From: DATHWB01 sp040905965
Lineage (GTDB): Bacteria > Actinomycetota > Acidimicrobiia > Spongiisociales > ZC4RG35
Reading direction: 5' to 3'
Assembly (NCBI GenBank): GCA_040905965.1
Contig: JBBDQP010000106.1
Location: 1 to 64,000, forward strand
Length of the DNA: 64,000 nt
Shown here: positions 44,989-53,668 of the stretch, piece after piece
How positions within the stretch are numbered: the stretch's first letter is position 1
Layout of the letters: every line of letters begins with the position of its first letter
Notes under the pieces: model-generated
Database searches by the model: none
What the model was told of the DNA's origin: nothing
The model's input: only the letters and a program-made list of their open reading frames with translations
Position numbers and translations under genes: made by a program

Positions 44989-45978
44989 TCAGACTCCGGA
45001 TCTCTCGACGCGGGCGACGAGATATCTGCCGAGCCCATCGAGCACTTCGCGTGCCTCGACGTCGGGAAGGCGTCCCGCGGCGTCGGAAGCGACCGCCAAC
45101 CGGCGATGCGCCTCATCCAGCGTTGCCTGGATGTGGTCACCGGACCTGATGACCTCGATGACCTCGTCGACCGTCTCCTGTCGGTAGGGCCGGCTCTCGC
45201 TCAACAGCTTGCGGAGGCGTTCGGCGTCCGGGCCGCCGAGAGCAAGGAGCAGAGGCATCGTGAACTTGCCTTCGTGGATGTCCGAACCGGCCGGCTTTCC
45301 GATTTCCTCGGTGGTCGAGACGAGGTCGAGGACGTCGTCTGCCAGTTGGAAGACCATTCCGACTTCGTGCGCCCACGACGTGATCGCCTCGACCGTGTCC
45401 GGCTCCGCATCTGCGGCCATTGCTCCCAGCCGGGCCGATGTGCGGATGAGGCTGGCGGTTTTGCGGGAGATGACCGCCTCGTATTCGGCGAGACCGTGTT
45501 CGAGATCGAAGTCCAGTTCGAGTTCCTGCATCTGGCCTTCGACCAACTCGGCGTAGGTGGCGGCGAGGATTCGAACCGACTCCTTCGACAGCCAGGTGGC
45601 GGCCGTCTCCGACGCACGGGCCATGAGGAAGTCCCCGGCGAGGATCGCCACCGTGTTCGTCCAGTTGGTGTTCGCGGAGATTGCCCCGCGCCTGGTGTCG
45701 GCCTCGTCGATGACGTCGTCGTGATAGAGGCTTCCGACGTGGATCAGCTCGACGGCGACGCCCGCTTCGACAGGTCGATCGTCCTGGACTTGTCCGAATT
45801 CCGCCGCCAACACGGCGAGCAGGGGTCGATAGCGTTTGCCGCCGGCTTCGAGAAGATGCCGTGAAACCTGGGTCAGGTAGGCGCTGTTCGATTGCGTCAC
45901 CTCGAAGAGGCGTCGTTCGAGGCTTGCCATCCGCTCCCACACGCGGGGCAGGTCGACGAGTTTCCGCAAGTCCGTCAC
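44989..45978 (-). CDS. polyprenyl diphosphate synthase (menaquinone side chain)
   Basis: 329 residues. First Asp-rich motif DDVIDEADTRRG (about 85), LLEAGGKRYRP near the start, GDFLMARA and second motif LADDVLD (about 215). Trans-isoprenyl diphosphate synthases of this type make C35-C45 chains for quinones. GTG 45978 with TACCAT 7 nt upstream fits a leaderless start; an ATG at 46002 would add 8 residues. Divergent from clpC. Confidence 0.9.
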   Translation of the reverse strand: MTDLRKLVDLPRVWERMASLERRLFEVTQSNSAYLTQVSRHLLEAGGKRYRPLLAVLAAEFGQVQDDRPVEAGVAVELIHVGSLYHDDVIDEADTRRGAISANTNWTNTVAILAGDFLMARASETAATWLSKESVRILAATYAELVEGQMQELELDFDLEHGLAEYEAVISRKTASLIRTSARLGAMAADAEPDTVEAITSWAHEVGMVFQLADDVLDLVSTTEEIGKPAGSDIHEGKFTMPLLLALGGPDAERLRKLLSESRPYRQETVDEVIEVIRSGDHIQATLDEAHRRLAVASDAAGRLPDVEAREVLDGLGRYLVARVERSGV

Positions 45979-46093
45979 GACCGCGATGGTACGCCGTCGC
46001 ATCTGCTGGCGAGAACCCGGCCGACGCGAGAAGAACCGCGATTCGCTTCATCTTCCCCGCGCGAGTGCCGACGGGAGAAAACACCACCGGGGG

Positions 46094-46099
46094 TATACT
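46094..46099 (+). promoter_or_regulatory. -10 box of clpC
   Basis: TATACT about 39 bp upstream of the TTG start of clpC, in a GGGTATACTTC context. No clear -35 box or known repressor operator (CtsR, ClgR) recognised by eye. Confidence 0.4.
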
Positions 46100-46137
46100 T
46101 CGCTTCCAGAAGCCGAGGATCCCGCAAGGAGGATTCC

Positions 46138-48648
46138 TTGTTCGAACGTTTCACTGACCGAGCCCGCCGTGTCGTCGTGCTGGCGCAGGAAGAGGCACGT
46201 CTCCTCAACCACAACTACATCGGCACCGAGCACATCCTGCTCGGTCTCCTCAACGAGGGTGAAGGCATCGCGGCCAAAGCGCTCGAAAGCCTCGGTATCA
46301 GCCTCAATGCGGTCCGTGAGCAGGTTGTCGAGATCATCGGTCAGGGCCAGCAAGCCCCAACCGGCCACATTCCCTTCACACCCCGCGCCAAGAAGGTGTT
46401 GGAACTGAGCCTGCGCGAAGCACTCCAGCTCGGTCACAACTACATCGGCACCGAGCACATCCTGCTCGGCCTCATCCGCGAGGGTGAGGGCGTCGCCGCC
46501 CAGGTGCTCCAGAAGCTCGGGGCGGAATTGCAGAAGGTTCGCCAGACGGTGATCCAGCTTCTCTCGGGCTCCGGCTCCTCGGAAGAGGCGGCATCCTCGG
46601 GCTCGTCTTCGTCGTCGATGCGCGGCGGTTCGTCCGGCGGTGAGTCGACCCAGGGCTCGACCGTCCTCGATCAGTTCGGACGCAACCTGACCCAGGCTGC
46701 CCGAGATCGGAAACTCGACCCGGTCATCGGCCGCGCCAAGGAGATCGAGCGGGTCATGCAGATCCTCTCCCGTCGGACGAAGAACAACCCGGTCCTCATC
46801 GGCGAGCCCGGCGTCGGCAAGACCGCCATCGTCGAAGGCCTCGCCCAACAGATCATCTCCGGTGAAGTGCCCGAGACGCTGGCGAACAAGAAGCTCTACA
46901 CCCTCGACCTCGGAGCCCTCGTGGCCGGCTCCCGCTACCGCGGCGACTTCGAGGAACGGCTCAAGAAGGTGCTGAAAGAGATCAAGCAGCGCGGGGACAT
47001 CATCATCTTCATCGACGAGATCCACACCCTCGTCGGTGCCGGCGCCGCGGAGGGTGCGATCGACGCCGCCTCGATCCTCAAGCCGATGCTCGCTCGCGGA
47101 GAGTTGCAGACGATCGGCGCGACGACGCTCGAGGAGTACCGCAAGTATCTCGAGAAGGACTCGGCCCTGGAACGGCGTTTTCAGCCGGTCAAGGTCGAGG
47201 AGCCGAGCGTCGGGGAAACGGTGCAGATCCTGCTCGGCCTCAAGGATCGTTACGAGAGCCACCACAGCGTGCGATTCACCGACCAGGCCCTCGTCACGGC
47301 GGCCAACCTCGCAGATCGCTACCTGTCGGATCGTTTCCTTCCCGACAAGGCGATCGACCTCATCGACGAGGCAGGCTCCCGCATGCGGATCAGTCGCTCT
47401 GCGAACAATCCCGAGTTCGAAGACCTCGACAAGAAACTCACTCAGGTGCGTTCCGAGAAGGCGGATGCAGTCTCGGCCCAGCAGTACGAGCGGGCCGCCC
47501 AGTTACGCGACCAGGAGCGGTCTTTGGTGGGTGAGCGCACCGAGATCGAACACCGGCTTCAGGAGTCGGGCGAGTCGACTGGCTGGGTCATCGACGAAGA
47601 CGAGATCGCCCAAGTGCTCGCTCAGTGGACCGGAATCCCGGTACAGCGCATGACCGAGGAGGAGACTGCCCGTCTCGTCCACATGGAAGAAGAACTCCAC
47701 AAGCGCATCGTCGGACAGCAGGATGCGATCGTGGCCGTGTCGAAGGCGATTCGGCGCACGAGGGCCGGCCTGAAGGACCCGAAGCGTCCATCCGGCTCGT
47801 TCATCTTCCTGGGTCCGTCAGGCGTCGGTAAGACCGAGACCGCCAAGGCGCTTGCCGAGTTCCTCTTCGGTGAGGAGTCGGCCCTCATCCAGCTCGACAT
47901 GTCCGAATACATGGAGAAGCACACTGTCAGCCGTCTCATCGGCTCGCCGCCGGGATACGTGGGATACGACGAAGGTGGCCAGCTCACCGAGGCCGTCAGG
48001 CGCAAGCCGTTCTCCGTGGTGCTCTTCGACGAGATCGAGAAGGCTCACCCTGATGTCTTCAACACGCTTCTCCAGATCCTCGAGGACGGCCGTTTGACTG
48101 ACGCCCAGGGGCGCACGGTCGACTTCAAGAACACGGTCATCATCATGACGTCGAACCTGGGGACCCGTGATATCCGCAAGTCGGCGATCGGATTCCATCA
48201 GGACGACGCCCGGGACACGTACGAGAAGATGCGCGCCAAGGTCCAGGACGAGCTCAAGAAGCATTTCCGGCCCGAGTTCCTCAACCGGATCGACGACACC
48301 ATCGTCTTCCACGAGCTCACGCTCGAGGAGGTCAAGGAGATCGTCGACTTCATGCTGGTTCGGGTCAAGAACCAGCTTGCGGCCCAGGGTCTCGACCTGG
48401 TCCTGACGGACGACGCCAAGGGCTTCCTCGGCAACCGCGGATACGATCCGGAGTTGGGCGCTCGACCCCTCCGTCGCTCGATCCAGCGCTTGTTGGAGGA
48501 CCCGTTGTCCGAGAAGGTGCTGCTCAACGAGTTCCGGGCCGGTGCGACGATCCTCGTCGGCCTCGATACCGAAGCCGAAGAGCTCACATTCGAGGCGTTC
48601 GAGGCCCCCGACGCCCCACCCCCGGTAGAAGTCCTCGAATCCGAGTAA
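46138..48648 (+). CDS. clpC: Clp protease ATP-binding subunit ClpC
   Basis: 836 residues, AAA+ unfoldase partner of ClpP. Two N-terminal repeats (NYIGTEHILLGLLNEGEGIAAKAL and the NYIGTEHILLGLIREGEGVAAQ copy), AAA1 Walker A GEPGVGKT near residue 220, a UVR-like middle domain (QYERAAQLRDQE), AAA2 GPSGVGKTE near 558 and VLFDEIEKAHPDVFN. TTG 46138 with AAGGAGG 7-9 nt before it is the start. A linker of Ser/Gly residues (about 145-170) joins N-domain and AAA1. Confidence 0.97.
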   Translation: MFERFTDRARRVVVLAQEEARLLNHNYIGTEHILLGLLNEGEGIAAKALESLGISLNAVREQVVEIIGQGQQAPTGHIPFTPRAKKVLELSLREALQLGHNYIGTEHILLGLIREGEGVAAQVLQKLGAELQKVRQTVIQLLSGSGSSEEAASSGSSSSSMRGGSSGGESTQGSTVLDQFGRNLTQAARDRKLDPVIGRAKEIERVMQILSRRTKNNPVLIGEPGVGKTAIVEGLAQQIISGEVPETLANKKLYTLDLGALVAGSRYRGDFEERLKKVLKEIKQRGDIIIFIDEIHTLVGAGAAEGAIDAASILKPMLARGELQTIGATTLEEYRKYLEKDSALERRFQPVKVEEPSVGETVQILLGLKDRYESHHSVRFTDQALVTAANLADRYLSDRFLPDKAIDLIDEAGSRMRISRSANNPEFEDLDKKLTQVRSEKADAVSAQQYERAAQLRDQERSLVGERTEIEHRLQESGESTGWVIDEDEIAQVLAQWTGIPVQRMTEEETARLVHMEEELHKRIVGQQDAIVAVSKAIRRTRAGLKDPKRPSGSFIFLGPSGVGKTETAKALAEFLFGEESALIQLDMSEYMEKHTVSRLIGSPPGYVGYDEGGQLTEAVRRKPFSVVLFDEIEKAHPDVFNTLLQILEDGRLTDAQGRTVDFKNTVIIMTSNLGTRDIRKSAIGFHQDDARDTYEKMRAKVQDELKKHFRPEFLNRIDDTIVFHELTLEEVKEIVDFMLVRVKNQLAAQGLDLVLTDDAKGFLGNRGYDPELGARPLRRSIQRLLEDPLSEKVLLNEFRAGATILVGLDTEAEELTFEAFEAPDAPPPVEVLESE

Positions 48649-48658
48649 CCCGAAAGGG

Positions 48659-48810
48659 CCCAGGGGGGTTTCACGAACCCTGGGTTCCTGAGTACCGGAT
48701 CGGTACTCCCCAGCCCACGGTTCGGCGCGCGGTGACGCGCTGGCGTGAACTGTGGGCTCGCAGATACCGAATCGGTACCGCTGAACCAAGGGTACGGGGT
48801 ACCCCTTGGT
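48659..48810. repeat. cluster of five inverted repeats after clpC
   Basis: Hairpin 1: CCCA...TGGG with GGGTT/AACCC (48659-48684). Palindrome 2: AGTACCG-GAT-CGGTACT (48691-48707). Hairpin 3: 12-bp AGCCCACGGTTC/GAACTGTGGGCT with one mismatch (48712-48758). Palindrome 4: TACCGAATCGGTA (48764-48776), a near copy of palindrome 2. Hairpin 5: ACCAAGGG/CCCTTGGT (48785-48810). They fill most of the spacer between convergent clpC and the DUF2419 gene. Hairpins 1 and 5 may terminate transcription from each side. Confidence 0.75.
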
Positions 48811-48832
48811 GGCCGCCGGGTGGGTGATTCGT

Positions 48833-49768
48833 TCAGTAGGCCTCGGTGATGCAGAGGTGGTGGGGGCCCATGAGGTCTGCGCGGGGGCCGAGTACCGCTT
48901 CTGACCAGAGCCAGTAGTCGAGGTCGGGTGTGCTCACCGGGTTCCCCTTCTCGGCCAGCCTCCGGCGCAACAACTCGGCACCCTGGATCGTCCCCCACCG
49001 GATCGCCATCTCTTCGAGCGAACCGGCATCGAGCAGGTGTCCCGAGTCAACCTTTCGAGCGAGAGCATCCGAGTAAACGAGCACGCCTTCGTGCCGGAGA
49101 TGACGGGGGAGCATGTAGTCGGGAAACACCGGAAACCGCTCAGTTCCCGTGATCGGGAGACGGGCGGCGAGCATCGTGACCGCCAGGTTGGCCAGCTTGT
49201 CGAAGGCGAGCACACCGTCCGAGCTGGACGGTCGGTCCTGATAGCCGGGGATGGTGGCCGCCAACGCATCCCTCAGCGCCACCGCATCACCTTCGACCTT
49301 CTCGACGAGACCGGTCACCGAGCCCTGATGATGCGTGATCAGCGACCGGGCTACCTCTCCCAACACCTCGATTCGACGCGGAACGTCCTGGAGGATCCCT
49401 TCGCCGTCGAAGAAGTCTTCTCCAAGTCCACCGCCCGCCAGCCATTCGAGATCGAGGCTGCGTGGCTCCCGTCCGAAACACAGCCACAGCCCTGAGGCGT
49501 CTTCGACGATCTGCCCACTTTCTGCGACGCCCCACATCCGCTCCCCGGCGGGTGGCCACAGCCGCCAGACGACAGAGACCCCGAGGACGACGAATCGTCC
49601 CCAATCCTCTCCTGAGTAGTCGGGGGTGCCTTCGTACTCGTAGGAGGCCGGTTCGAACCGGTGATCGGCGAGCCGTTTGGCGAGTCTCTCGACTGCGGCC
49701 TCATCCACGGAAACCCCCCATGCCGGTGGTGGTGGGTTTTCGCGAAGGTCCATCAGGGGTTCGATCAT
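48833..49768 (-). CDS. queuosine salvage (DUF2419/Qng1-like) protein
   Basis: 311 residues. C-terminus LDYWLWSEAVLGPRADLMGPHH resembles the DUF2419 ending, and DGVLAFDKLANLAVTMLAARLPITG and EGVLVYSDALARKVDSG lie in the middle. Qng1-type proteins (N-glycosylases/hydrolases) release queuine from queuosine 5'-phosphate. No queuosine biosynthesis gene is present in this window. ATG 49768 and ATG 49753 are both usable starts. Confidence 0.75.
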   Translation of the reverse strand: MIEPLMDLRENPPPPAWGVSVDEAAVERLAKRLADHRFEPASYEYEGTPDYSGEDWGRFVVLGVSVVWRLWPPAGERMWGVAESGQIVEDASGLWLCFGREPRSLDLEWLAGGGLGEDFFDGEGILQDVPRRIEVLGEVARSLITHHQGSVTGLVEKVEGDAVALRDALAATIPGYQDRPSSSDGVLAFDKLANLAVTMLAARLPITGTERFPVFPDYMLPRHLRHEGVLVYSDALARKVDSGHLLDAGSLEEMAIRWGTIQGAELLRRRLAEKGNPVSTPDLDYWLWSEAVLGPRADLMGPHHLCITEAY

Positions 49769-49793
49769 CGGCTCGTCGCAGTCACGGATGCCC

Positions 49794-49831
49794 TATTCTT
49801 ATGGCCTCTGCGCGCATCCGCATTTGCGCGC
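49794..49831 (+). promoter_or_regulatory. leader of the nucleoside transporter operon
   Basis: TATTCT (49794-49799) is a possible -10 about 65 bp before the BMP start; a perfect 7-bp hairpin GCGCGCA/TGCGCGC (49810-49831) lies in the transcribed leader, ahead of the AGGAGGA ribosome site. No known riboswitch recognised. Confidence 0.35.
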
Positions 49832-49863
49832 TGCCCTACAAGAGAAACAACTCAGGAGGAACA

Positions 49864-50886
49864 TTGACTTCCAAGCGTTTGATGGCACTGCTTTCAGTGC
49901 TTGCGCTCGTCCTCGCCGCATGTGGCGGCGGAGACGGCGCTGACGGCGACGGGGTGCCCGTCGGTCTCGTCTATGACATCGGTGGACGTGGCGACCAGTC
50001 GTTCAACGACTCCGCTGCCGCCGGCCTCGACCGTGCCGTGTCGGAACTGGGCATCGTGGCATCCGAGGCGTCGGCGAACGACGACGGCTCGAACCGTGAG
50101 GAGCTGCTGAACCTTCAGGCTGAGGGAAGCGAACTCGTCTTCGGAATCGGCTTCCTGTTCGCGACGCCGATGACGAACGCCGCCACAGCCAACCCGGATG
50201 TGAACTTCGCCATCGTCGACGACGGGTCCGTTGCCCTCCCCAATGTGGCCGGTCTGGTGTTCGCCGAGGAGGAAGGTTCCTTCTTGGTCGGCGCGGCTGC
50301 CGCACTCAAGTCGACGACCGGAACCATCGGTTTCATCGGCGGCGTCAGCATCGACCTGATCAAGAAGTTCGAGGCCGGCTTCATCGCCGGTGCGAAGGCG
50401 GTCAACCCCGACATCCAGATCATCAGCCAGTACGTGACCGAGCCCCCGAACTTCGACGGCTTCAACGATCCGGCTTCGGGCCGTGTCATCGCCCAGTCGA
50501 TGTTCGAGGGCGGCGCCGACGTCGTGTATCACGCCGCCGGCGGCACCGGTGCCGGTCTCTTCCAGGCCGCCAAGGAGTATTCCGAGGCCAACGGCACGAA
50601 GGTGTGGGCCATCGGCGTGGACTCCGACCAGTACCTGACCGCAGGCGAGGAAGTGCGCGACTACATCCTCACTTCGATGCTCAAGCGGGTCGATGTTGCG
50701 GTGTACAACACGATCGAGGCTCAGGTGAACGGCGAGTTCGTCGCCGGTACCAACGTCTTCGACCTCTCGGTGGACGGTGTCGGTTACTCGACGAGCGGCG
50801 GTTTCGTCGACGACATCGCCGACCAGCTCGAGGACTACAAGCAGCAGATCATCGACGGGGACATCGTCGTTCCGACGACTCCCTGA
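49864..50886 (+). CDS. BMP-family nucleoside-binding lipoprotein
   Basis: 340 residues. Lipoprotein signal with lipobox LAACG, then VGLVYDIGGRGDQSFNDSAAAGL, the first part of the ABC-type purine nucleoside substrate-binding domain, FAIVDDG, FAEEEGSFLVG and GFIGGVSIDLIKKFEAGFIAGAKAV (segments of a longer run). It captures nucleosides outside the cell for the transporter encoded downstream. TTG 49864 has AGGAGGAAC upstream. A strong hairpin at 50919-50946 separates it from the ATPase gene. Confidence 0.92.
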   Translation: MTSKRLMALLSVLALVLAACGGGDGADGDGVPVGLVYDIGGRGDQSFNDSAAAGLDRAVSELGIVASEASANDDGSNREELLNLQAEGSELVFGIGFLFATPMTNAATANPDVNFAIVDDGSVALPNVAGLVFAEEEGSFLVGAAAALKSTTGTIGFIGGVSIDLIKKFEAGFIAGAKAVNPDIQIISQYVTEPPNFDGFNDPASGRVIAQSMFEGGADVVYHAAGGTGAGLFQAAKEYSEANGTKVWAIGVDSDQYLTAGEEVRDYILTSMLKRVDVAVYNTIEAQVNGEFVAGTNVFDLSVDGVGYSTSGGFVDDIADQLEDYKQQIIDGDIVVPTTP

Positions 50887-50918
50887 CAACCCGGTGGGCG
50901 ACTCGCCCGCTACAGTCT

Positions 50919-50946
50919 CGAAGGCCCCGGATATCCGGGGCCTTCG
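50919..50946 (+). terminator. attenuator/terminator hairpin between BMP and ATPase genes
   Basis: Perfect 12-bp stem CGAAGGCCCCGG/CCGGGGCCTTCG with an ATAT loop, 33 bp after the BMP stop. Without a T-run it may attenuate rather than fully stop transcription, giving more binding protein than transporter, a common pattern in ABC operons. Confidence 0.65.
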
Positions 50947-51053
50947 ATCGTCTTGAGGGTTGTCGAGGCGCCGAGGGAAGTGAACCGGGACCCGGGACCC
51001 AGGGTCCTGCGGATCGGAGCCAGTGAACGAGGGACACCACCGCGGATGACGCC

Positions 51054-52580
51054 GTGAACAACGAACTCGCAGTGAAGCTCGATGGCATCACGAAGCGCTT
51101 CCCTGGTGTGATCGCCAATCAGGATGTCAGCCTCGAAGTGGCCACAGGGGAGATCCATGCCTTGTGTGGCGAGAACGGCGCCGGCAAGTCGACTCTGATG
51201 AAGATCCTCTACGGCATGCAGAGAGCCGACGAAGGCCGCATGTGGGTGAATGGCGAAGAGGTGGAATTCCACTCTCCGACCGATGCGATCGATGCCGGAA
51301 TCGGAATGGTCCACCAGCATTTCATGCTGGCGGACAACTTCACGGTCCTCGAGAACGTCATCCTCGGATCCGAACCGACGACGAGCGGCGGCCGGATCGA
51401 CTTCGACGAGGCCCGTCGTCACATCCTCGACGTGGGTCGTGACTACGGGCTTGCTGTTGATCCCGACGAACTCGTCGAGACGTTGGAGGTGGGGGAGCGG
51501 CAGCGGGTCGAGATCATCAAGGTGCTCTTCCGCGGAGCCAAGATTCTCATCCTCGACGAACCGACGGCGGTGCTCGTCCCACAGGAAGTCGAGGACCTGT
51601 TCCGCAACATGCGCGACCTCAAGGCCGAAGGCCACACGATCATCTTCATCGACCACAAGCTCGACGAGGTGCTCGAGATCGCGGACACGATCACGGTCCT
51701 CCGTCGCGGCAAGACGGTGGCCACGGTCAAGCCTGAAGACGTCACATTGAATGACCTGGCAGAACTGATGGTCGGGGCCGAGCTGCCCAGCCCGGAGACA
51801 CGGGACTCGACCGTGACCGACCGGGTCGTGCTCGACGTGTCCGCACTGGAAGTGGCTGGAAGTGAGACCGATGTCGCACTGCAGGGACTCGATCTTCGGG
51901 TCCACGCGGGCGAAATCGTCGGCGTCGCCGGGGTGGAAGGCAACGGGCAGTTGGAGTTGGTCGAGGCGATTCTCGGTATGCGTCCGGTGACCGGGGGAAC
52001 CGTCGTCCTCAACGGAGAGGACATCACGACTTGGCCGGTGCGACGGATCCGCGAGTCCGGAGTGGGCTACATCCCCGAGGACCGGCACCGGCGCGGCCTG
52101 TTGCTAGACGCTCCGCTGTGGGAGAACACCATGCTCGGCCGTCAGACTCAGGCGCCGTTTGTGAAGAACGGCTGGCTGATCGACCGGGCGGCCGCCCGCG
52201 ACCACACGGCCACCATGGTCGAACGTTTCGACGTGCGCACCCCAGGGGTGGATGTTCCCGCCTTGGCACTGTCCGGTGGGAACCAGCAGAAGCTGATCGT
52301 CGGCCGCGAGCTCTCGTCTGAGATCAGCCTTCTTATCGCATCGCACCCGAGCCGCGGAATCGACGTCGGTGCCCAGGCGGCCGTGTGGGAGGAACTGCGA
52401 AATGCCCGTGCTGCCGGGGTGGCCACGGTGCTGATTTCTGCGGATCTCGACGAACTGATCGGACTCTCCGATGTGCTGCTCGTCATGCTGCGGGGTCGAT
52501 TCGTCGCGACGCTCGACCCGTCGGCGGTGACGCCTCGGGACTTGGGCAGTTACATGACCGGGGCGACGGTGGCGCAGTGA
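51054..52580 (+). CDS. nucleoside ABC transporter ATP-binding protein (two NBDs)
   Basis: 508 residues, two ABC cassettes as in YufO/RbsA-type importers. NBD1 Walker A GENGAGKST (about 40), signature VGERQRVEI (diverged), Walker B ILILDEPTAVL. NBD2 has a degenerate Walker A (GVEGNGQLE) and signature LSGGNQQK with LLIASHPSRGID. GTG 51054 is the start; GTGA overlap with the first permease gene. Confidence 0.93.
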   Translation: MNNELAVKLDGITKRFPGVIANQDVSLEVATGEIHALCGENGAGKSTLMKILYGMQRADEGRMWVNGEEVEFHSPTDAIDAGIGMVHQHFMLADNFTVLENVILGSEPTTSGGRIDFDEARRHILDVGRDYGLAVDPDELVETLEVGERQRVEIIKVLFRGAKILILDEPTAVLVPQEVEDLFRNMRDLKAEGHTIIFIDHKLDEVLEIADTITVLRRGKTVATVKPEDVTLNDLAELMVGAELPSPETRDSTVTDRVVLDVSALEVAGSETDVALQGLDLRVHAGEIVGVAGVEGNGQLELVEAILGMRPVTGGTVVLNGEDITTWPVRRIRESGVGYIPEDRHRRGLLLDAPLWENTMLGRQTQAPFVKNGWLIDRAAARDHTATMVERFDVRTPGVDVPALALSGGNQQKLIVGRELSSEISLLIASHPSRGIDVGAQAAVWEELRNARAAGVATVLISADLDELIGLSDVLLVMLRGRFVATLDPSAVTPRDLGSYMTGATVAQ

Positions 52581-53668
52581 GCAGGGATCGGATGCTCTCG
52601 ATCGTCCCGCCGGTCGCCGCAGTCGTGTTCTCTGTGCTGGTGTCGGGGATCGTTCTCGCCGTATCTGGAGCGAATCCTTTCGCGGCGGCCGGCAACGTCT
52701 TCCAGTACGGCGTTCGTGCCAACACCCTCGTCGAGACCGTGAACTGGGCGACCCCGTTGTATCTCTCGGCGATCGCGGTGGCGATCGGGTTCCGCATGAA
52801 CTTGTTCAACATCGGCGTGGAGGGTCAGTACATCCTCGCCGCATTCATGGCGGCCCAGGTGGGTGCTGTCGTCGACCTGCCCCCGGTCCTTCACGTCACC
52901 CTCATCATTCTCACAGCGATGGTCGTCGGTGCCTTCTGGGCGGGACTCTCCGGTGTCATGAAGGTGACGCGGAACGTCCACGAGGTGATCTCGACGATCA
53001 TGCTCAACGCCATCGCCGTCGGGGGAATCGTCTCGTATCTCCTCGGTGTGTGGGACGTCCCCGACGCCGGTCTCGACACCGCGCTCGGCGACATCCCCGA
53101 GTCCGGATGGTTCCCGTCTCTGTCTCCCATCCTCGACGTCTTTGGAGTGGAGACCCGCAGCGAGCTGTGGGGTTTCGTGCTCGTCGCCGCTGCCGTTGGA
53201 TTCGTCTATCACTTCTTGATCAATCGGACTCGGCTCGGCTTCGACCTCCGAGCGACCGGATCTAACCCGTCTGCGGCCGAAGCGAGCGGCGTCGACCCGA
53301 AGCGCACCATCGTCATCGCCATGGTCCTCTCTGGTGCGGCTGCCGGTCTCGTCGGTCTCCCCGAGTTGCTCGGAGCGAGCCACGCGTACAGCCTCCGCTT
53401 CACCCAAGGGTTGGGCTTTGCCGGCATCGCCGTCGCCCTCCTTGGTCGCAACCACGCCGGCGGTATCGCCGTCGCTGCGCTCCTGTTTGGCTGGCTGAGC
53501 CGGGCTTCGGGTGTTCTCGAAGTTCGGGGTGACGCGCCGAGGGAGATCGTCGCCATTATCCAGGGCGTGATCATCCTCTCGGTCGTCGTCGCCTATTCCG
53601 TGGCGGAGCGCTACCGACGGGTCGAGGCCGCCAAGGCTGCCGCTGCGCTCGTGGGGGAGGAGCGATGA
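52577..53668 (+). CDS. nucleoside ABC transporter permease 1
   Basis: 363 residues, about nine membrane helices. YLSAIAVAIGFRMNLFNIGVEGQ and the later HEVISTIMLNAIA match the BMP-type (YufP/NupB-like) permeases, with GFAGIAVALLGRNHAGGI near the C-terminus. Coupled to the ATPase gene upstream and to the second permease (ATGA). Confidence 0.93.
   Translation: MSRDRMLSIVPPVAAVVFSVLVSGIVLAVSGANPFAAAGNVFQYGVRANTLVETVNWATPLYLSAIAVAIGFRMNLFNIGVEGQYILAAFMAAQVGAVVDLPPVLHVTLIILTAMVVGAFWAGLSGVMKVTRNVHEVISTIMLNAIAVGGIVSYLLGVWDVPDAGLDTALGDIPESGWFPSLSPILDVFGVETRSELWGFVLVAAAVGFVYHFLINRTRLGFDLRATGSNPSAAEASGVDPKRTIVIAMVLSGAAAGLVGLPELLGASHAYSLRFTQGLGFAGIAVALLGRNHAGGIAVAALLFGWLSRASGVLEVRGDAPREIVAIIQGVIILSVVVAYSVAERYRRVEAAKAAAALVGEER

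Noticed and set aside
44026..45864. 612-codon open frame on the plus strand
   Set aside because: It is antisense to the hybrid regulator and polyprenyl synthase genes, both with clear families, and its composition (Gly/Arg/His-rich) is that of a shadow frame.
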